A DNA stretch of 64,000 bases from Siphonodentalium dalli (Eukaryota; Mollusca; Scaphopoda; Gadilida; Siphonodentaliidae), in NCBI GenBank assembly GCA_032622095.1, contig CP136065.1:41081503-41145502 (forward strand). The letters run 5' to 3'. How positions within the stretch are numbered: the stretch's first letter is position 1; each line of letters begins with the position of its first letter. Both the position numbers and the translations under genes were made by a program. Positions 1 to 10,531 of the stretch are shown here, in pieces. The notes under the pieces are model-generated. The model worked only from the letters and a program-made list of their open reading frames with translations, did no database searches and was not told the origin of the DNA.

Positions 1-261
1 GGTTACAGTTATGCCATGTGCCAATGCATTCTCTTATATATGCGAGTCGACCATAGGTCGCCTCGCATATATAAGAGAATGCATTGGCCTAAAAAAAAAA
101 AAATTTAACACTTTTTACTATTTTTTCTTACATTCTTTAACAATTTTATAATTTTTAATGTGTTAAGCCAATGCATTCTCTTATATATGGGAGGCGACCT
201 ATGGTCGACTCGCATATATAAGATAATGCATTGGCACAGGGCCCTTCTGTTGGGTAAAGGG
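1..261 (-). mobile_element. TTAA-flanked MITE with paired palindromes, truncated by window start
   Basis: The right end reads GTTGGGTAAAGGG followed by TTAA at 262-265. This is the same terminus and target site as the complete copies at 9709-10099 and 10532-10924. Two 69-bp near-perfect palindromes lie at 20-88 and 167-235, in inverted orientation to each other and separated by an AT-rich spacer. The TTAA target and CCC-starting termini are the known signature of piggyBac-type transposons. No transposase is present, so the element is non-autonomous. Its left end lies outside the window. Confidence 0.75.
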
Positions 262-695
262 TTAACATCTAACAAACCATGACTGAGGTTTTTGCTTGGA
301 CGAACAAAAATCCACAAGTTTCAGATAAACGAAAGATGACTCTACATGACGGTAATGCGAATAAAACAAGGGAACATTTTCTTGACCTTGATCTCTATAA
401 CTTCATGACATCTGTGCGAATTCATCGATATTCCGTATATGGAAATTTCACGTATTTATCGACATATTCCGATCGCGGAATGTGACATCAGCGAACAACT
501 GTTATGTTCAAATTAAGATTCGAAGATGTTCAGACGCGTTTAACAGACATGGCTAATTCAACTCTCTCTTTTTAAAGTAGGGGTGTGACGGGTCGGTAAC
601 AGGCCGATTCCATTGTCATTGACAGTTAAAAATTTGTCAGTATTGAGAAGATCCTAGAAATATTTAGGTCCCCCGGAGGCTTACTACCACAAGCC
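262..695. other. Intergenic, no gene seen
   Basis: The only ORFs are under 70 codons and have no recognisable motif. No repeat structure was found here beyond the flanking elements. Confidence 0.5.
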
Positions 696-1757
696 TGTCG
701 AATAGTCCAAGTCTTCTCGGTCCACAGCAGCTTAGGGATATCAGTCGGGATGATGCTGATTTTGGACCGAGTCCCGCCCCGTTACTCTTCTATAACAGAC
801 ATTCCGCATTTAAAAGACGTACTACATGTAAACATGGAGCCCGGGCATTCACTAAACCCCTGAATGTGATTAAATCACCTGACATATCCGCGATTAATCT
901 TTATTCAAAACTCTATATGTGACCCGCCATATCAAATCCAGTCGGAAGTCGGGATTTTTTTACCCTTTGCCAATGCATTCTCTTATATATGCGAGTCGAC
1001 CATAGGTCGCCTCGCATATATAAGAGAATGCATTGGCCTAACAATTTTTTTACAATTTTAATAATTTGTTCTTGTATTCTTTAACAATTTTATAATTTCA
1101 CCCATACAGAGCCCCAGACAAACATGAGCAGACGACACTCTTCTATATGCTTCTATATATATGTGTGGGGCTCCCTGCAGGGTAATGGATGCTTTTTATT
1201 TTATGTCCTAAAAATTGTAACAAACATTTATTTAAAAAATATGATAAAAAATTGTTAGGCCAATGCATTCTCTTATATGTGCGAGGCGACCTATGGTCGA
1301 CTCGCATATATAAGAGAATGCATTGGCACAGGGTAAAAAAATCCCGACTTCCGACTGGATTTGATATGGCGGGTCACACATTATCTATCATGATTAAAAA
1401 ATGATATAGTGATGATACGATCGTTTTTAATGTATTTTCTGATAGCGCGACAAATCGAAAATCTCTGGAATTCTATGATTTTTTACTTATATATCTCGTT
1501 GGTTTGACATTTAACGGGACCTCTGATATATGCATGTTTGATATAGCCATGCTTAGGAACGACTGGCCTCTATGTTCATATACCCAAAGCATCCATTTGA
1601 CCTAGTCCGACGACAGACAAGAAATATAACTCCCGCCCACGATTCTGTCCGTTATAGAAGAGCAACGTGGCGGGACTCGGTCCAAAAACAGCATCAACCC
1701 AACCGAAATCTCAAGCTGTTGTCGACCAAGAAGACTCGGTCTACCTGTCGAACTGAA
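696..1757. repeat. Inverted repeat pair (~110-bp arms) enclosing a nested fold-back element
   Basis: The left arm (about 696-803) contains TTGGACCGAGTCCCGCC and CTCTTCTATAACAGACA. The right arm (about 1641-1757) contains the reverse complements GGCGGGACTCGGTCCAAA and TCTGTCCGTTATAGAAGAG. The arms match imperfectly, as expected of an old terminal-inverted-repeat element, and the 918-1378 element lies between them. Exact ends and target duplication could not be fixed by eye. Confidence 0.5.
918..1378. mobile_element. 461-bp fold-back element with TGTGACCCGCC termini and two 69-bp palindromes
   Basis: The outer arms 918-968 and 1328-1378 are reverse complements over 51 bases with one mismatch by eye. 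Inside each arm lies a 69-bp palindrome (969-1037 and 1259-1327), the two in inverted orientation. Each half of the element is therefore an inverted repeat of about 120 bp. The palindromes are the same module as in the TTAA-type MITEs, but the outer terminus is unrelated. The spacer carries an extra segment (about 1090-1180). No target duplication was recognised and no protein is encoded. Confidence 0.75.
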
Positions 1758-2049
1758 ACAGTGTAAAAAAGAAAATATCGACCACCCCCATTTCTATTTT
1801 TATGTCATACGTATACATGTATACCTGTAATGACCATATATTGTATCTACGTATACTCATCTGTAATGTCTATTATTGACGACAAGAATAAACTGAATTG
1901 AATTAAATTTACAGTGTATCGGTACATTTCAATTGTACTCACGCATTTAATTAGAGCTATGTGGTAGATGCTCTTTGGTTTTCTCACACGTGTGGAAGCA
2001 ATGTCAGCAAAAAGTCAGACAAACCGGGTGTGAAAATAGTGAGGTTGTT
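1758..2049. other. Intergenic, no gene seen
   Basis: AT-rich sequence without an ORF of note and without a clear repeat. Confidence 0.5.
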
Positions 2050-2405
2050 ATGGATATCGATTACTCTGATCAACACAAAGAATGTGCTATGTTTCATTAT
2101 ATTCAATTCGTGGTGCTATTCGCTAGGTCCGTTTATGAAAACTTATAGTTATAATGTTGCATTCCGTTCCGTATTATATACCGATTACACCGATCAGCAC
2201 AACTAATGTCCTATCTTTCATTCTATTCGATTCTGATGTTATTCGTTAGGTCCGTCTATGAAAACTTATAGTTATAACGTTTCATGCCGTTCCGTATAAT
2301 ATACCGATTACTCCGATCAACACCAATAATGTCAGATGTTTCATTCTATTCAAGTTCGTGATGTTATTCTTAGGGTCCGTATATGAAAATTTAGTTATGA
2401 CGTTA
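2050..2405. repeat. Tandem repeat, ~123-bp period, three diverged copies
   Basis: TATGAAAACTTATAGTTATAA recurs at 2134 and 2257, with a degraded third copy near 2382. Each is preceded by a copy of ATACCGATTACNCCGATCA and of TTTCATTCTATTC. The short ORF over the first copy (1961-2206) is not conserved between copies, so it is not considered coding. Confidence 0.75.
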
Positions 2406-2436
2406 GGCCTAACAATATTTACCTTGACCTAATTGT

Positions 2437-2891
2437 AAGCCAGTGCATTCCCTTATATAGTGTGGGGACAACTGTTCAAAAACTGGTTCCTTGTATACTT
2501 TTTTAATAGAAGCATGGCATGTATATTTTCACCATCGGGATGGGCTGTGCTAAAATTTGAACTCTATTCCAATTTTTTAATGTCACGTGACCTCCAAATC
2601 CAAGATGGCTGCCGTCATAAGCAAAAATCAGGATATTTTCGAGGATTTTTGATCATGTTTTTTACCAAATCTACCCAAAATAGCCGTCATATGTCCCCAA
2701 ATCATGCAATCCACTTGCCTTTATGGTTTACTGGTTCAGTCGAAACAGCATATGTGCTCAGGAAGGTCAGAGTTAACATTATGGGTTGTTTAGCGATTTT
2801 CGTTTTGAAGGCTAAGAGTGATTTACATGCCGTTTTTCACTGGCACATGATCTTTAATGCTGCACCACTGAATATCCTGTCACGAAAGGGT
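2437..2891. mobile_element. Diverged relative of the hairpin MITE family
   Basis: It starts with a half-palindrome (GCCAGTGCATTC...). Near its right end it has CACTGGCACATGATCTTTAA followed by GAAAGGGTTAA, resembling the right part of the 150-bp TTAA elements at 30820 and 42312 and the AAAGGGTTAA end of the 391-bp elements. A 144-codon ORF (2460-2894) covers it but has no recognisable domain and runs into the terminal repeat, so it is not called as a gene. The left boundary is uncertain. Confidence 0.45.
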
Positions 2892-3352
2892 TAATAGCCT
2901 TTGTCATATTCCCGGAATCACAATAGGTCCATGTAAATATATAATTTGATCCCCGTCATGAGACAAAAGTTTAAAGTTTTGATCATAGTCATAATATTTC
3001 GACAGCCGTATCCGTGAGGCTTGGATGATGAGAGCTGGTCAGAAAACGCCCATACGCTAGGCTGTGCCGTGCCATGCCGTGTCGTGTAGATATGCCCCGT
3101 GCGGAGCGGGATGTGCTTTGTTTCTGGGCATGGTGCGGTTTAGCCGGGTTGGTGGGTGTGATGGTGTTGGTAGTTGTTGAGATATCAGCTGCATGCACTG
3201 TTGCATCTCCAGTAATGTATGCCGGTGTTGTTTTCTCACAGCTGCCTGTGACTTGAGTGAAATGAATGTTAAGATTAGGAATGTACGCGTGTGATATATA
3301 TGTAACATGTATGTATATACGTTAATTATCTGTTATATATTTTGGAACTTAT
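2892..3352. other. Intergenic, no gene seen
   Basis: A GC-rich patch at 3005-3180 gives three overlapping short ORFs on both strands. None resembles a known protein. Confidence 0.5.
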
Positions 3353-3430
3353 GTCTGTACGTATGTATGTATGTACGTATGTATAAATATGTATGAATGT
3401 ATGTATGTATTTATGTATGTATCTATGTAT
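3353..3430. repeat. TATG-type microsatellite
   Basis: Imperfect run of TATG/TACG units. It directly precedes a Helitron-like 3' end. Confidence 0.85.
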
Positions 3431-3712
3431 GTGTTATAGACTCGAAAACTGCTCGACCGATCCGACTCAAATTTGGTATGTAGGCCTACTTTGATCCCGA
3501 GAACAATATGGGCGGGTCCATTTTCACATGCGACCGTGTCCTTCACCTTGACCTCGCTCATATACGCTCATATAGGCATGTTTCTGGACCGACGACTCAA
3601 ATTTGGTATATATGATGGGCTACTTTGATCCCGGGAACAATATGGGCGGGTCCAATTTCACGGACCGAATAAATCCCTAAATAGCCCGGACGAGGTCGGG
3701 AACATCAGCTAG
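3420..3712 (+). mobile_element. Helitron-like element, 3' portion
   Basis: The right end reads CCCGGACGAGGTCGGG, a short hairpin, then about ten bases, then CTAG at 3709-3712 followed by T. A short hairpin about ten bases before a CTRR end inserted ahead of T is the known Helitron 3' architecture. Inside are two diverged copies of ACTCAAATTTGGTAT...GGGCGGGTCCA about 135 bp apart. The 5' end was not located, and may lie before the microsatellite. Confidence 0.55.
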
Positions 3713-4829
3713 TTGTTGTATAAATGTTAAACTTTATGTTTTATTTGACAATTAACTTGAATTACGACATTTTAGGATTTAAAGTCACATGCATGGAGAT
3801 TTGGCACTCTAAATTATACAATAATCCTCACATAATATGTCACATTCCAGCACGGTTCCGGTGTCAATGTATAGGTCGATAAATATGTGAAATACTATAT
3901 ATATTTATACTGACTTCAATATGCCATGGAAAGACCGACTCAAGTAATAGAATTTAGGTAAATCCTAAACCAGACTTTTTAAGCGCGTTCACGGTCAGTA
4001 CTGTACTGTCTTACTGTGGTGAACACGAAGAGCGTTTCTCTCATTTCTGAAAATAAATTGTCGGGATCGGAGTACATAAAACCTGTATGTCAATTTATCG
4101 CATTCATCTAACCAGTTCCTTACTAAATACGCAGTCATGAATTGTTTACTTTGGAAGTGTTCAAATAATAAGACAAACACACGTTTGTTGAACATATTAT
4201 CTGAGCATTCCCCACCAATTAATCTAAATCCTTCTGAACTTGTATCATCGTCTCGTCCATTTAATAATGAAAGGGTTATTATACGATACACTCTATGACT
4301 TCAATGAATTCTCCCGACACAAATCGAGTGAGTAGATAACATAAGAAGCTCGTGTAATGTATATGTATTTATTACGTCATATCTTGCGATTAGCCAATCA
4401 GCGTCGATAAATGGTGACGGTGTATGACCCATATTACGTCAGTGAACCCATTAGATATCAATATTAGGTGTTGTTTCCGAAATAAAAAACTCTGTCGCCT
4501 GGGGGATATTTTTGGTGTATTTTGGCGCCACCTCTCACTGCCTCTATTGCCCTTATAAAGCCTGCCTAATAAACGTTTCGTTTATTACGTCAATGTAGCC
4601 TTATTAGGTCAACGTAGCTTTAATAGGCTAATATTACTTTCATGACGTCCTTTGATTTCCAAACTATTGCGAAGGTAACTAGTGACGTCAACCTGCCAAA
4701 CTGACGTCATTGTGATTTTGAAACGTTTTTACCGTCAATTGTTACAAACATTCATAATGAGATATGTGTTTTCGCTCTAATTCATCTATAAACCATTAGA
4801 ACAAGGCCAGTCTTGAATAACTATAAACA
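3713..4829. other. Intergenic, no gene seen
   Basis: One 98-codon minus-strand ORF (3995-4291) has no recognisable motif. Near 4570-4640 there is a short run of related TTATTAGGTCAACGTAGC-like pieces. Nothing else is supportable. Confidence 0.5.
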
Positions 4830-4917
4830 AAACCAACGAACTATTTCACGCTGAGCTGCAAAACCAACGAACTATTTCACGCTAAGCTGCACAACGAACT
4901 ATTTCACGCTAAGCTGC
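4830..4917. repeat. Three tandem copies of a ~30-bp unit
   Basis: The unit is ACGAACTATTTCACGCTAAG, with small changes between copies. Confidence 0.85.
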
Positions 4918-5809
4918 ACTTCGGTTTTCCCCACGTCATGAATACTATGTAAGGGAGTAGCAAATGTAAAACTTAGGAAAATTACGGATATTCCCACATG
5001 ATATCCCCCTTGTTGTTAATGCTTTACTTAAACCGTTCGGGGGATTTGGCATCTATCGGACTCAGCAGAGCCTCGTCCAATGGATGCTAAAATTCCCCTC
5101 ACGGACATAAACAGTTTAAGCGACGAATCTAACTACATATTCTTTATTTATCGACCAAGGATCATCTTCGGAACTCACCAAAGCGAAACATTTACTAGGT
5201 TTGATATGAAACCTTCAAATGTCACATTCAATTTGACAACATAAAACCACAATCTGCACGTGTTCTATAACAGTGAATAACTAGATCGGACCCATACGTT
5301 TTTAATTTTGGGGTGGGGGTGGGGTAGCAAAAAGTCCAATGTTCGCCTCTTATAAGGGCACCCACACCTCCGTTTCACAAAGGCGTAGATAATAAACAGA
5401 GGATCTCACACGAGTTTCTGTTTATACGGAATTTATCAACCGAGTTCACTAAATTCGATTTGAGCCGAGGTTTATCAGATTTAACGCTAAGCAACCCGAA
5501 GTATTCATCAAAAACAACAATCATAAACTTCAGCATTTAAATAATGGCGTGACGTCATCGCACGCGCTAATATTACACGTGTGTCTTACCAATTATTATA
5601 ATGATGAAGCTGGTTTTGTGGGCTAATTATGTAATAAAGAGCGTTCTCAATTATCGGCTTTTCTTACTGTTACATGATACACGTACTTATGTATGATTTT
5701 GTGGATTGTTTGCGATGCCTTTGTACTATTAATGATGGCGATTGCATTTTTGTTACTCATTTTCTTTTGCCAGGTAAGCGGAAACTTGGCTTTGTAAATT
5801 CTGAATTAC
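4918..5809. other. Intergenic, no gene seen
   Basis: No ORF above 60 codons and no repeat recognised by eye. Confidence 0.5.
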
Positions 5810-6089
5810 AGTAATGCACTAAATAATCGAATCTTTAACAATAGCATAATTATGGGTAATTTTTCAAGATTTAGTCGGAAATATGGCTTGTCGGCATTCA
5901 TCGGAAAGCTTTCCGATGAATGGCAACAAGCCATATTTCTCATTGAGAACTTTCCGATGAATGGCAACAAGCCATGTTTCTCACTGAGAGCTTTCCGATG
6001 AATGGCAACAAGTCATATTTCCGACTAAATCCTGAAAAATTACCCATAATTCTGCTGTGGTTAAGGAGTCGATTATTTAGGGCATTACT
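5810..6089. mobile_element. 280-bp fold-back element
   Basis: The ends are reverse complements: AGTAATGCACTAAATAATCGA on the left and TCGATTATTTAGGGCATTACT on the right. The complementarity continues through AATTATGGGTAATTTTTCA and TTTAGTCGGAAATATG. The centre holds a hairpin (about 5884-5936) and three tandem ~50-bp copies of CTTTCCGATGAATGGCAACA. It has no coding capacity. The target duplication is unclear. Confidence 0.75.
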
Positions 6090-7001
6090 TTTTTATGTGG
6101 TGTCAAATCGGAATATGGATCTTTAAGATTATAAATCGCTATAACTAGTTAGTACATACCGAAATATTCCCGACACAACACAATGAAAATCACTACTATG
6201 TCACGGGAAATATTCATCGTCCAAGTCAGGTCTCTCTCCCCTTGAAACGTTAACCACAGGATCCAGAATTGCGATGGAGCAATTCCTATATAAAACCCCA
6301 ATTGGCTTAGTTTCAAATTGAGCTCAGCATTCTGGTCACGTAACGTTGACGTTTCGTGGTATAAAAACGCAATCCTCATGAGAATGCGAAGTGCATTAGA
6401 AGAGGGATCGTCATAGAGGACTGATATTTGTTTAACTCGGTTGTAGACCATCTATACGTATCGCTCGTTCAATGGCAAGACGTTGTTTCTTTGCTTTCGA
6501 ATACACACGAGGAATGTACCAACTTTTGTTCTGAGGAGACGCATTTGTCCCATACATCTGAATCAATTAAGGGAGCTTAGTGATGGCTTACTGCAACATT
6601 GATGATCATTTAAAATTTTCAATAAAACTGAATCTTCTATAAATGAGGATACACCTTCAAACCATAGCGTTGATTAATTTCCGGTAAAAATATTGTTATA
6701 GGATTTTTGCACACTTCTTTCAAAACAACACTTATTGGTTTGTTCAAGAAAAACCAATATTTCTTATAAAACGAATGTATTTTAACTAATAAACTCACGA
6801 TTGTATGATAGCAAATGAAGCTAAATCTTCAAAAAATTTGAATTATTGAGACCAAACTTTAAGATAGTTTTGTCGAATTTTTGCACATTTCTTTCAGGGT
6901 ATCACATTATTTACTATCACTAATACTGCTTTTCAAGACAAAGCAGTTTCGCTTATAAACAAGAATATATTTAAACATATTTTAGCTTCCCTATGTTGTG
7001 A
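6090..7001. other. Intergenic with a diverged ~190-bp duplication
   Basis: Between about 6690 and 6980 two related segments occur, marked by TTTTTGCACACTTCTTTCA and TTTTTGCACATTTCTTTCA, each followed by a TTCTTATAAA / TCGCTTATAAAC piece. A 100-codon minus-strand ORF (6149-6451) has no recognisable domain. Confidence 0.45.
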
Positions 7002-7312
7002 GGGGCCTCGGTGGCTCAGTCGGTTAGGGGTACAACTCCTAGCCGTCTCGTCCTCCAGCGCTGGCAATGAGAGTTCAAATCCGCATGTTTCCATGATGGA
7101 CTTTGTAACTCAAAATCGTTATCTAGTGGAGTTGCCAGTTACTCGCCGACGACCAGTTGTTTGCCGCACATGGTCGACGAGCTTGACAGCCATTGAACTC
7201 GTGCACTGTTGTATTATAGGTAAGTGGGCGTATTTCCTCCACCACCAACACTGACAATGTCGTGTTAGTTGCTGAACGTGACATTAATATCCAATAAATC
7301 AATTAATCCCTG
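7002..7312 (+). mobile_element. tRNA-derived SINE with target-site duplication
   Basis: The head contains an A-box-like GTGGCTCAGTCGGTTAGG and, about 50 bases on, a B-box-like GAGTTCAAATCC. These are the internal RNA polymerase III promoter elements of tRNA genes. The body is non-tRNA sequence and the 3' end is the AT-rich ATCCAATAAATCAATTAATC. The 8-bp TGTTGTGA flanks both ends (6994-7001 and 7313-7320), which supports target-primed insertion by a LINE. It is far too long and unpaired to be a functional tRNA. Confidence 0.8.
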
Positions 7313-7438
7313 TGTTGTGATTTTCATAATACACTTTGATATGATGTGTATTATTTAGAATTAGTTATGGCCCTAAAACACGTCATCTAATTTTATCCAT
7401 AAATTACACCCATTTATAATCTAATCAGCTGCACAAAG

Positions 7439-7545
7439 TTTTTTGAACAGGTTTTAAGCCAGCTGTGTGCATGTGAAGTACTTCGATTTCTTTTGAATAG
7501 CTTTTAAGCCAGCTGTGAGCATGTGAAGTACTTAGATTTCTGCGG
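7439..7545. repeat. Two tandem copies of a ~60-bp unit
   Basis: TTTTAAGCCAGCTGTGNGC followed by ATGTGAAGTACTTNGATTTC occurs twice in succession. Confidence 0.85.
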
Positions 7546-7750
7546 AGTGGGCATTTTTTGTAACTTTAGCGCCACCTTAAGAAGGGAACAGAACAGAAAC
7601 AAGATGGTTTTACGTTATAATATACGTTTCGTCCGAAATCTTCATGAGTATATATATATATATATGTTCTTCAACTTGAAGTCTACACATCTCGTAAAAA
7701 ATCATCGGAAACAAGATGTCAATTTGTGAAAACAGTTGAAAATAAGACTG

Positions 7751-8431
7751 TTACGAATATGTGAAGCCTGAATTGAAAGCAATAATCACCCGTTTGTCGA
7801 GAGGCTCGGTCAATTTAGTGTTTAATAATGCAAAGTTTTTTCTGAAAATGTTTGCTATTTCAACATTTCTACGATTGTAGATCAGAGGAAAGCACAAGAA
7901 ATTTCGAGAAACACCTTTGTAGTCAATGTTAAGTCCGAACGGAAGATATGTTTTAAGTACGCTCATCCAATGATTTTCGCGTTCTAGGCGTATTGAATCG
8001 GTTTGGTCTTCGTTGGCTAGAATTGGTGTCTGTTCTATTGGCTGAAAGCTGAAATAGGATTTAATGTCATGGTTAGATGAGTTGAAATGATCGGAAATTT
8101 TCATGTCGAGTTTTTTGCGAACACTGGAAAGATGATTAGACATTCTAACTTTGAGAGAGGTTTTTGTTTGTCCAACATATTGTATACGGCATCTTTTGCA
8201 TGTGATTAAGTAAATTACATTTTTAGAATCACAATTAAGTTCGCTATGCATTTGATACGATATGCGTGTTTGTTCGCTGGTGAAAGTGTTACTAGTATTG
8301 AGATATCCCATTGTATTGATGTAACATCGTTTTTTGTGACAAAATGAGGCTGAACCATTACCCAACACCGGCCGATTGTGCCGTATTCTTGTTGGCTCAG
8401 TCGATGTTGTGTCATGGCGTAACGATTCCAA
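7751..8431 (-). pseudogene. Penelope-like retroelement fragment, C-terminal GIY-YIG endonuclease
   Basis: The 226-codon open stretch matches the C-terminal end of Penelope-like element proteins. In order it shows a Cys-rich linker (CDSKNVIYLITCKRC), the GIY-YIG core as VIYLI...CRIQYVGQT, the conserved Arg helix (LKVRMSNHL), a His-containing stretch (ISDHFNSSNHD), and the conserved Glu segment (RLERENHWMSVLKTYLPFGLN). In this family the domain nicks target DNA for target-primed reverse transcription. The catalytic-looking Tyr, Arg and Glu are present and the domain is open. However, no reverse transcriptase domain lies upstream on this strand, so it is a 5'-truncated copy. About 60 residues follow the domain. 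The first Met is probably not a real start. Confidence 0.85.
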
Positions 8432-8461
8432 TTCTCAATCGCTCCCTGAAAAAACACCGGA

Positions 8462-8629
8462 CCATGTTACAGACAAGAATGTTTCTCTTGATTTGTTGTA
8501 AAATGAACATTTCATCATAAAGTGTTCTTCCGTTTCAAATTTTGTTTGGTTACATTTTCTGCAAAGCCTTTTCTCACATGGCAGTTTTGGCTGCTTATGT
8601 CGCCCCGTTTCGACTCCAAGTTTGTGGTT
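8462..8629 (-). pseudogene. Fragment of a retroelement C-terminal zinc-binding region (zf-RVT-like)
   Basis: Translating the minus strand gives a ~56-residue open stretch with LGVETGRHKQPKLP, then a Cys-rich motif RLCRKCNQ, then EEHFMMKCSFY. The pattern of a basic GR..RPKLP lead, C-x2-C, then E-HF-x3-C, resembles the zinc-binding tail found at the end of many invertebrate mobile-element reverse transcriptases. It lies just upstream of the Penelope fragment on the same strand but in another frame. It is probably an independent remnant, though a recombined element is possible. It has no start and is isolated. Confidence 0.55.
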
Positions 8630-9708
8630 ACTTACTTTTGGGTTTGCTAAACATCAATCGAAATCCCATCGCTATAGCTCAATTTGACACGGCCAGATTA
8701 TCCTTCCTACAATATCCATAAACAAGATCATATATTATATACCCATGATTTTAATTATAAAATATAAAATATATTAGTTTCGCGAATGACCAACTCTCCG
8801 TTAAAATAACAATAACAACCAGCACCTAATTAACGAACCGGCGGCCGTCTCCGACCACAACCATCAGTGGGCTGCAGAACGAAAAATATCTATAAAAGTT
8901 GAAATATAAGACTTACAAATTATCTTTTAAATTTCTGTTATTGTTAATAATTATTGACATAGCTTGTCACAAACCAAAAATCAACATTATTGACATAATA
9001 TTGTAAAGGACAATAAACGAAATTGAAATTCCCAACTACACCTTTTACCAGTAACCGGCCTCCTGATCGCGCAGTTCGACTTTTAAATAAACCGGAAAAA
9101 AGCAATTTTCTATTTATAAAACTCCCATCGGCCCACATGTTTCTAATATTTGGCCAACAGTATACACGCGGGCGTGCTAATAAATGCGCGGACAAATGTA
9201 CGCCTGTTTTATATGGTGATATTTTGTGAATTCAGCTTTGAATATTTGTTCAAGTAAAATGTAACTATCTTTGGTATGAAAGGTATTTATTGTTTTATCT
9301 ATCTTAAATTTGTCACACTAAGTTGTGTATAGACCAAATTACCAAAAATGAAGGCAAATGGTTTGTGAAAAAGTTTATTGTTCTTTATATACTGTGCACT
9401 CGTGAGAATTAACGCCATCGAGCTGTCGCGTGGATAGTGTGTGCAACATCAATAATCAATGGAATCATTGAATTCGTCCAGTCTAGCAATGCGGGAGTTC
9501 AAATACCCCATAGTGCAGACATATCTTTAACTGAGACCCTCTATCAAGTCCTTGTCAGCACACCACACGACTGACTGACAGCACAGCTATTTCCTATACA
9601 ATATATACAATATCATGAACACATTGTCTCAATGGATGATAATGCCATTAGTTTAGTATGATGTTTTCTGAAGACCTACCGCCTCTTCATTTCGAGCACC
9701 GTTATTAA
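8630..9708. other. Intergenic with one dispersed repeat shared with the window's right end
   Basis: The stretch about 9250-9345 (GTAAAATGTAACTATCTTTG...TAGACCAAATT) is clearly related to 63412-63502. Short ORFs at 8944-9229 overlap on both strands and are not recognisable. Confidence 0.55.
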
Positions 9709-10099
9709 CCCTTTACCCAACAGAAGGGCCCTGTGCCAATGCATTCTCTTATATATGCGAGTCGACCATAGGTCGCCTCGCATATATAAGAGAATGCATT
9801 GGCTTAACACATTAAAAATTATAAAATTGTTAAAGAATGTAAGAAAAAATGGTAAAAAGTGTTAAAAATAGATTTTTTTAGGCCAATGCATTCTCTTATA
9901 TATGCGAGGCGACCTATGGTCGACTCGCATATATAAGAGAATGCATTGGCACAGGGTATAACTGTAACCATCACAATGTGGTCAATGAGCCGGTTCCAAT
10001 GATATCCATATTTGTATGGTTTTATTGAGACAGACCCAAGATAATTTAGGCTGTTGCAGCTTTATTTGGCCGTTTTTGGCCGGTTTGTTGGGTAAAGGG
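9709..10099 (+). mobile_element. Complete 391-bp TTAA-flanked MITE with paired palindromes
   Basis: TTAA flanks both ends (9705-9708 and 10100-10103). The termini are inverted repeats, CCCTTTACCCAACA on the left and TGTTGGGTAAAGGG on the right. TTAA targets with CCC-starting ends are characteristic of piggyBac-type transposition, so a trans-acting transposase of that type is inferred. Two 69-bp palindromes (9735-9803 and 9882-9950) face each other across an AT-rich spacer. The rest (9951-10085) is single-copy within the element and contains GGCCGTTTTTGGCCGG. It encodes nothing. Confidence 0.88.
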
Positions 10100-10103
10100 T
10101 TAA

Positions 10104-10531
10104 TATGTTAAATACTATTTCGTTTCAAAGCGTGACGTCCATCCCTTTCAAACTTATGTAATATGTAATAAATAAATTTTGCTCTTCTGTGGTCGAACAA
10201 TAGAACAATGCCCTTCCATGCAAAGTCGGGTGCGTCCGAAATCAGCGAACCCTGGCTAGTTGCGCTCACGATAACTACTAATATATACATTTACATGCCA
10301 TATAACATAATTTACCAATGTATTGCACAGAAGTGAGACAATAATATGTGTGTTTATTAACCCGTTCCATACTAAATGGAGTCTCCCAGTCAATTAAACA
10401 GTGCACATCGAAATGGTCTAGTATTGATTTGGAGGGATGTTAAGTTGACAAAAGCAGACGACTGACAAATGAAAGTGCAGAAGAAACCATATAGTTATTG
10501 AGGGAAATGTTTGTTTGGATAATACGTTTAA
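10104..10531. other. Spacer between two oppositely oriented MITEs, no gene seen
   Basis: A 60-codon minus-strand ORF (10108-10290) has no recognisable feature. Confidence 0.5.

Noticed and set aside
2460-2894. 144-codon plus-strand ORF
   Set aside because: It runs through repeat sequence into a TTAA-type terminal repeat and has no domain or codon pattern suggesting a gene.
7009-7080. Functional tRNA gene
   Set aside because: The A- and B-box-like sequences are present, but no cloverleaf can be formed and the sequence continues into a SINE body.
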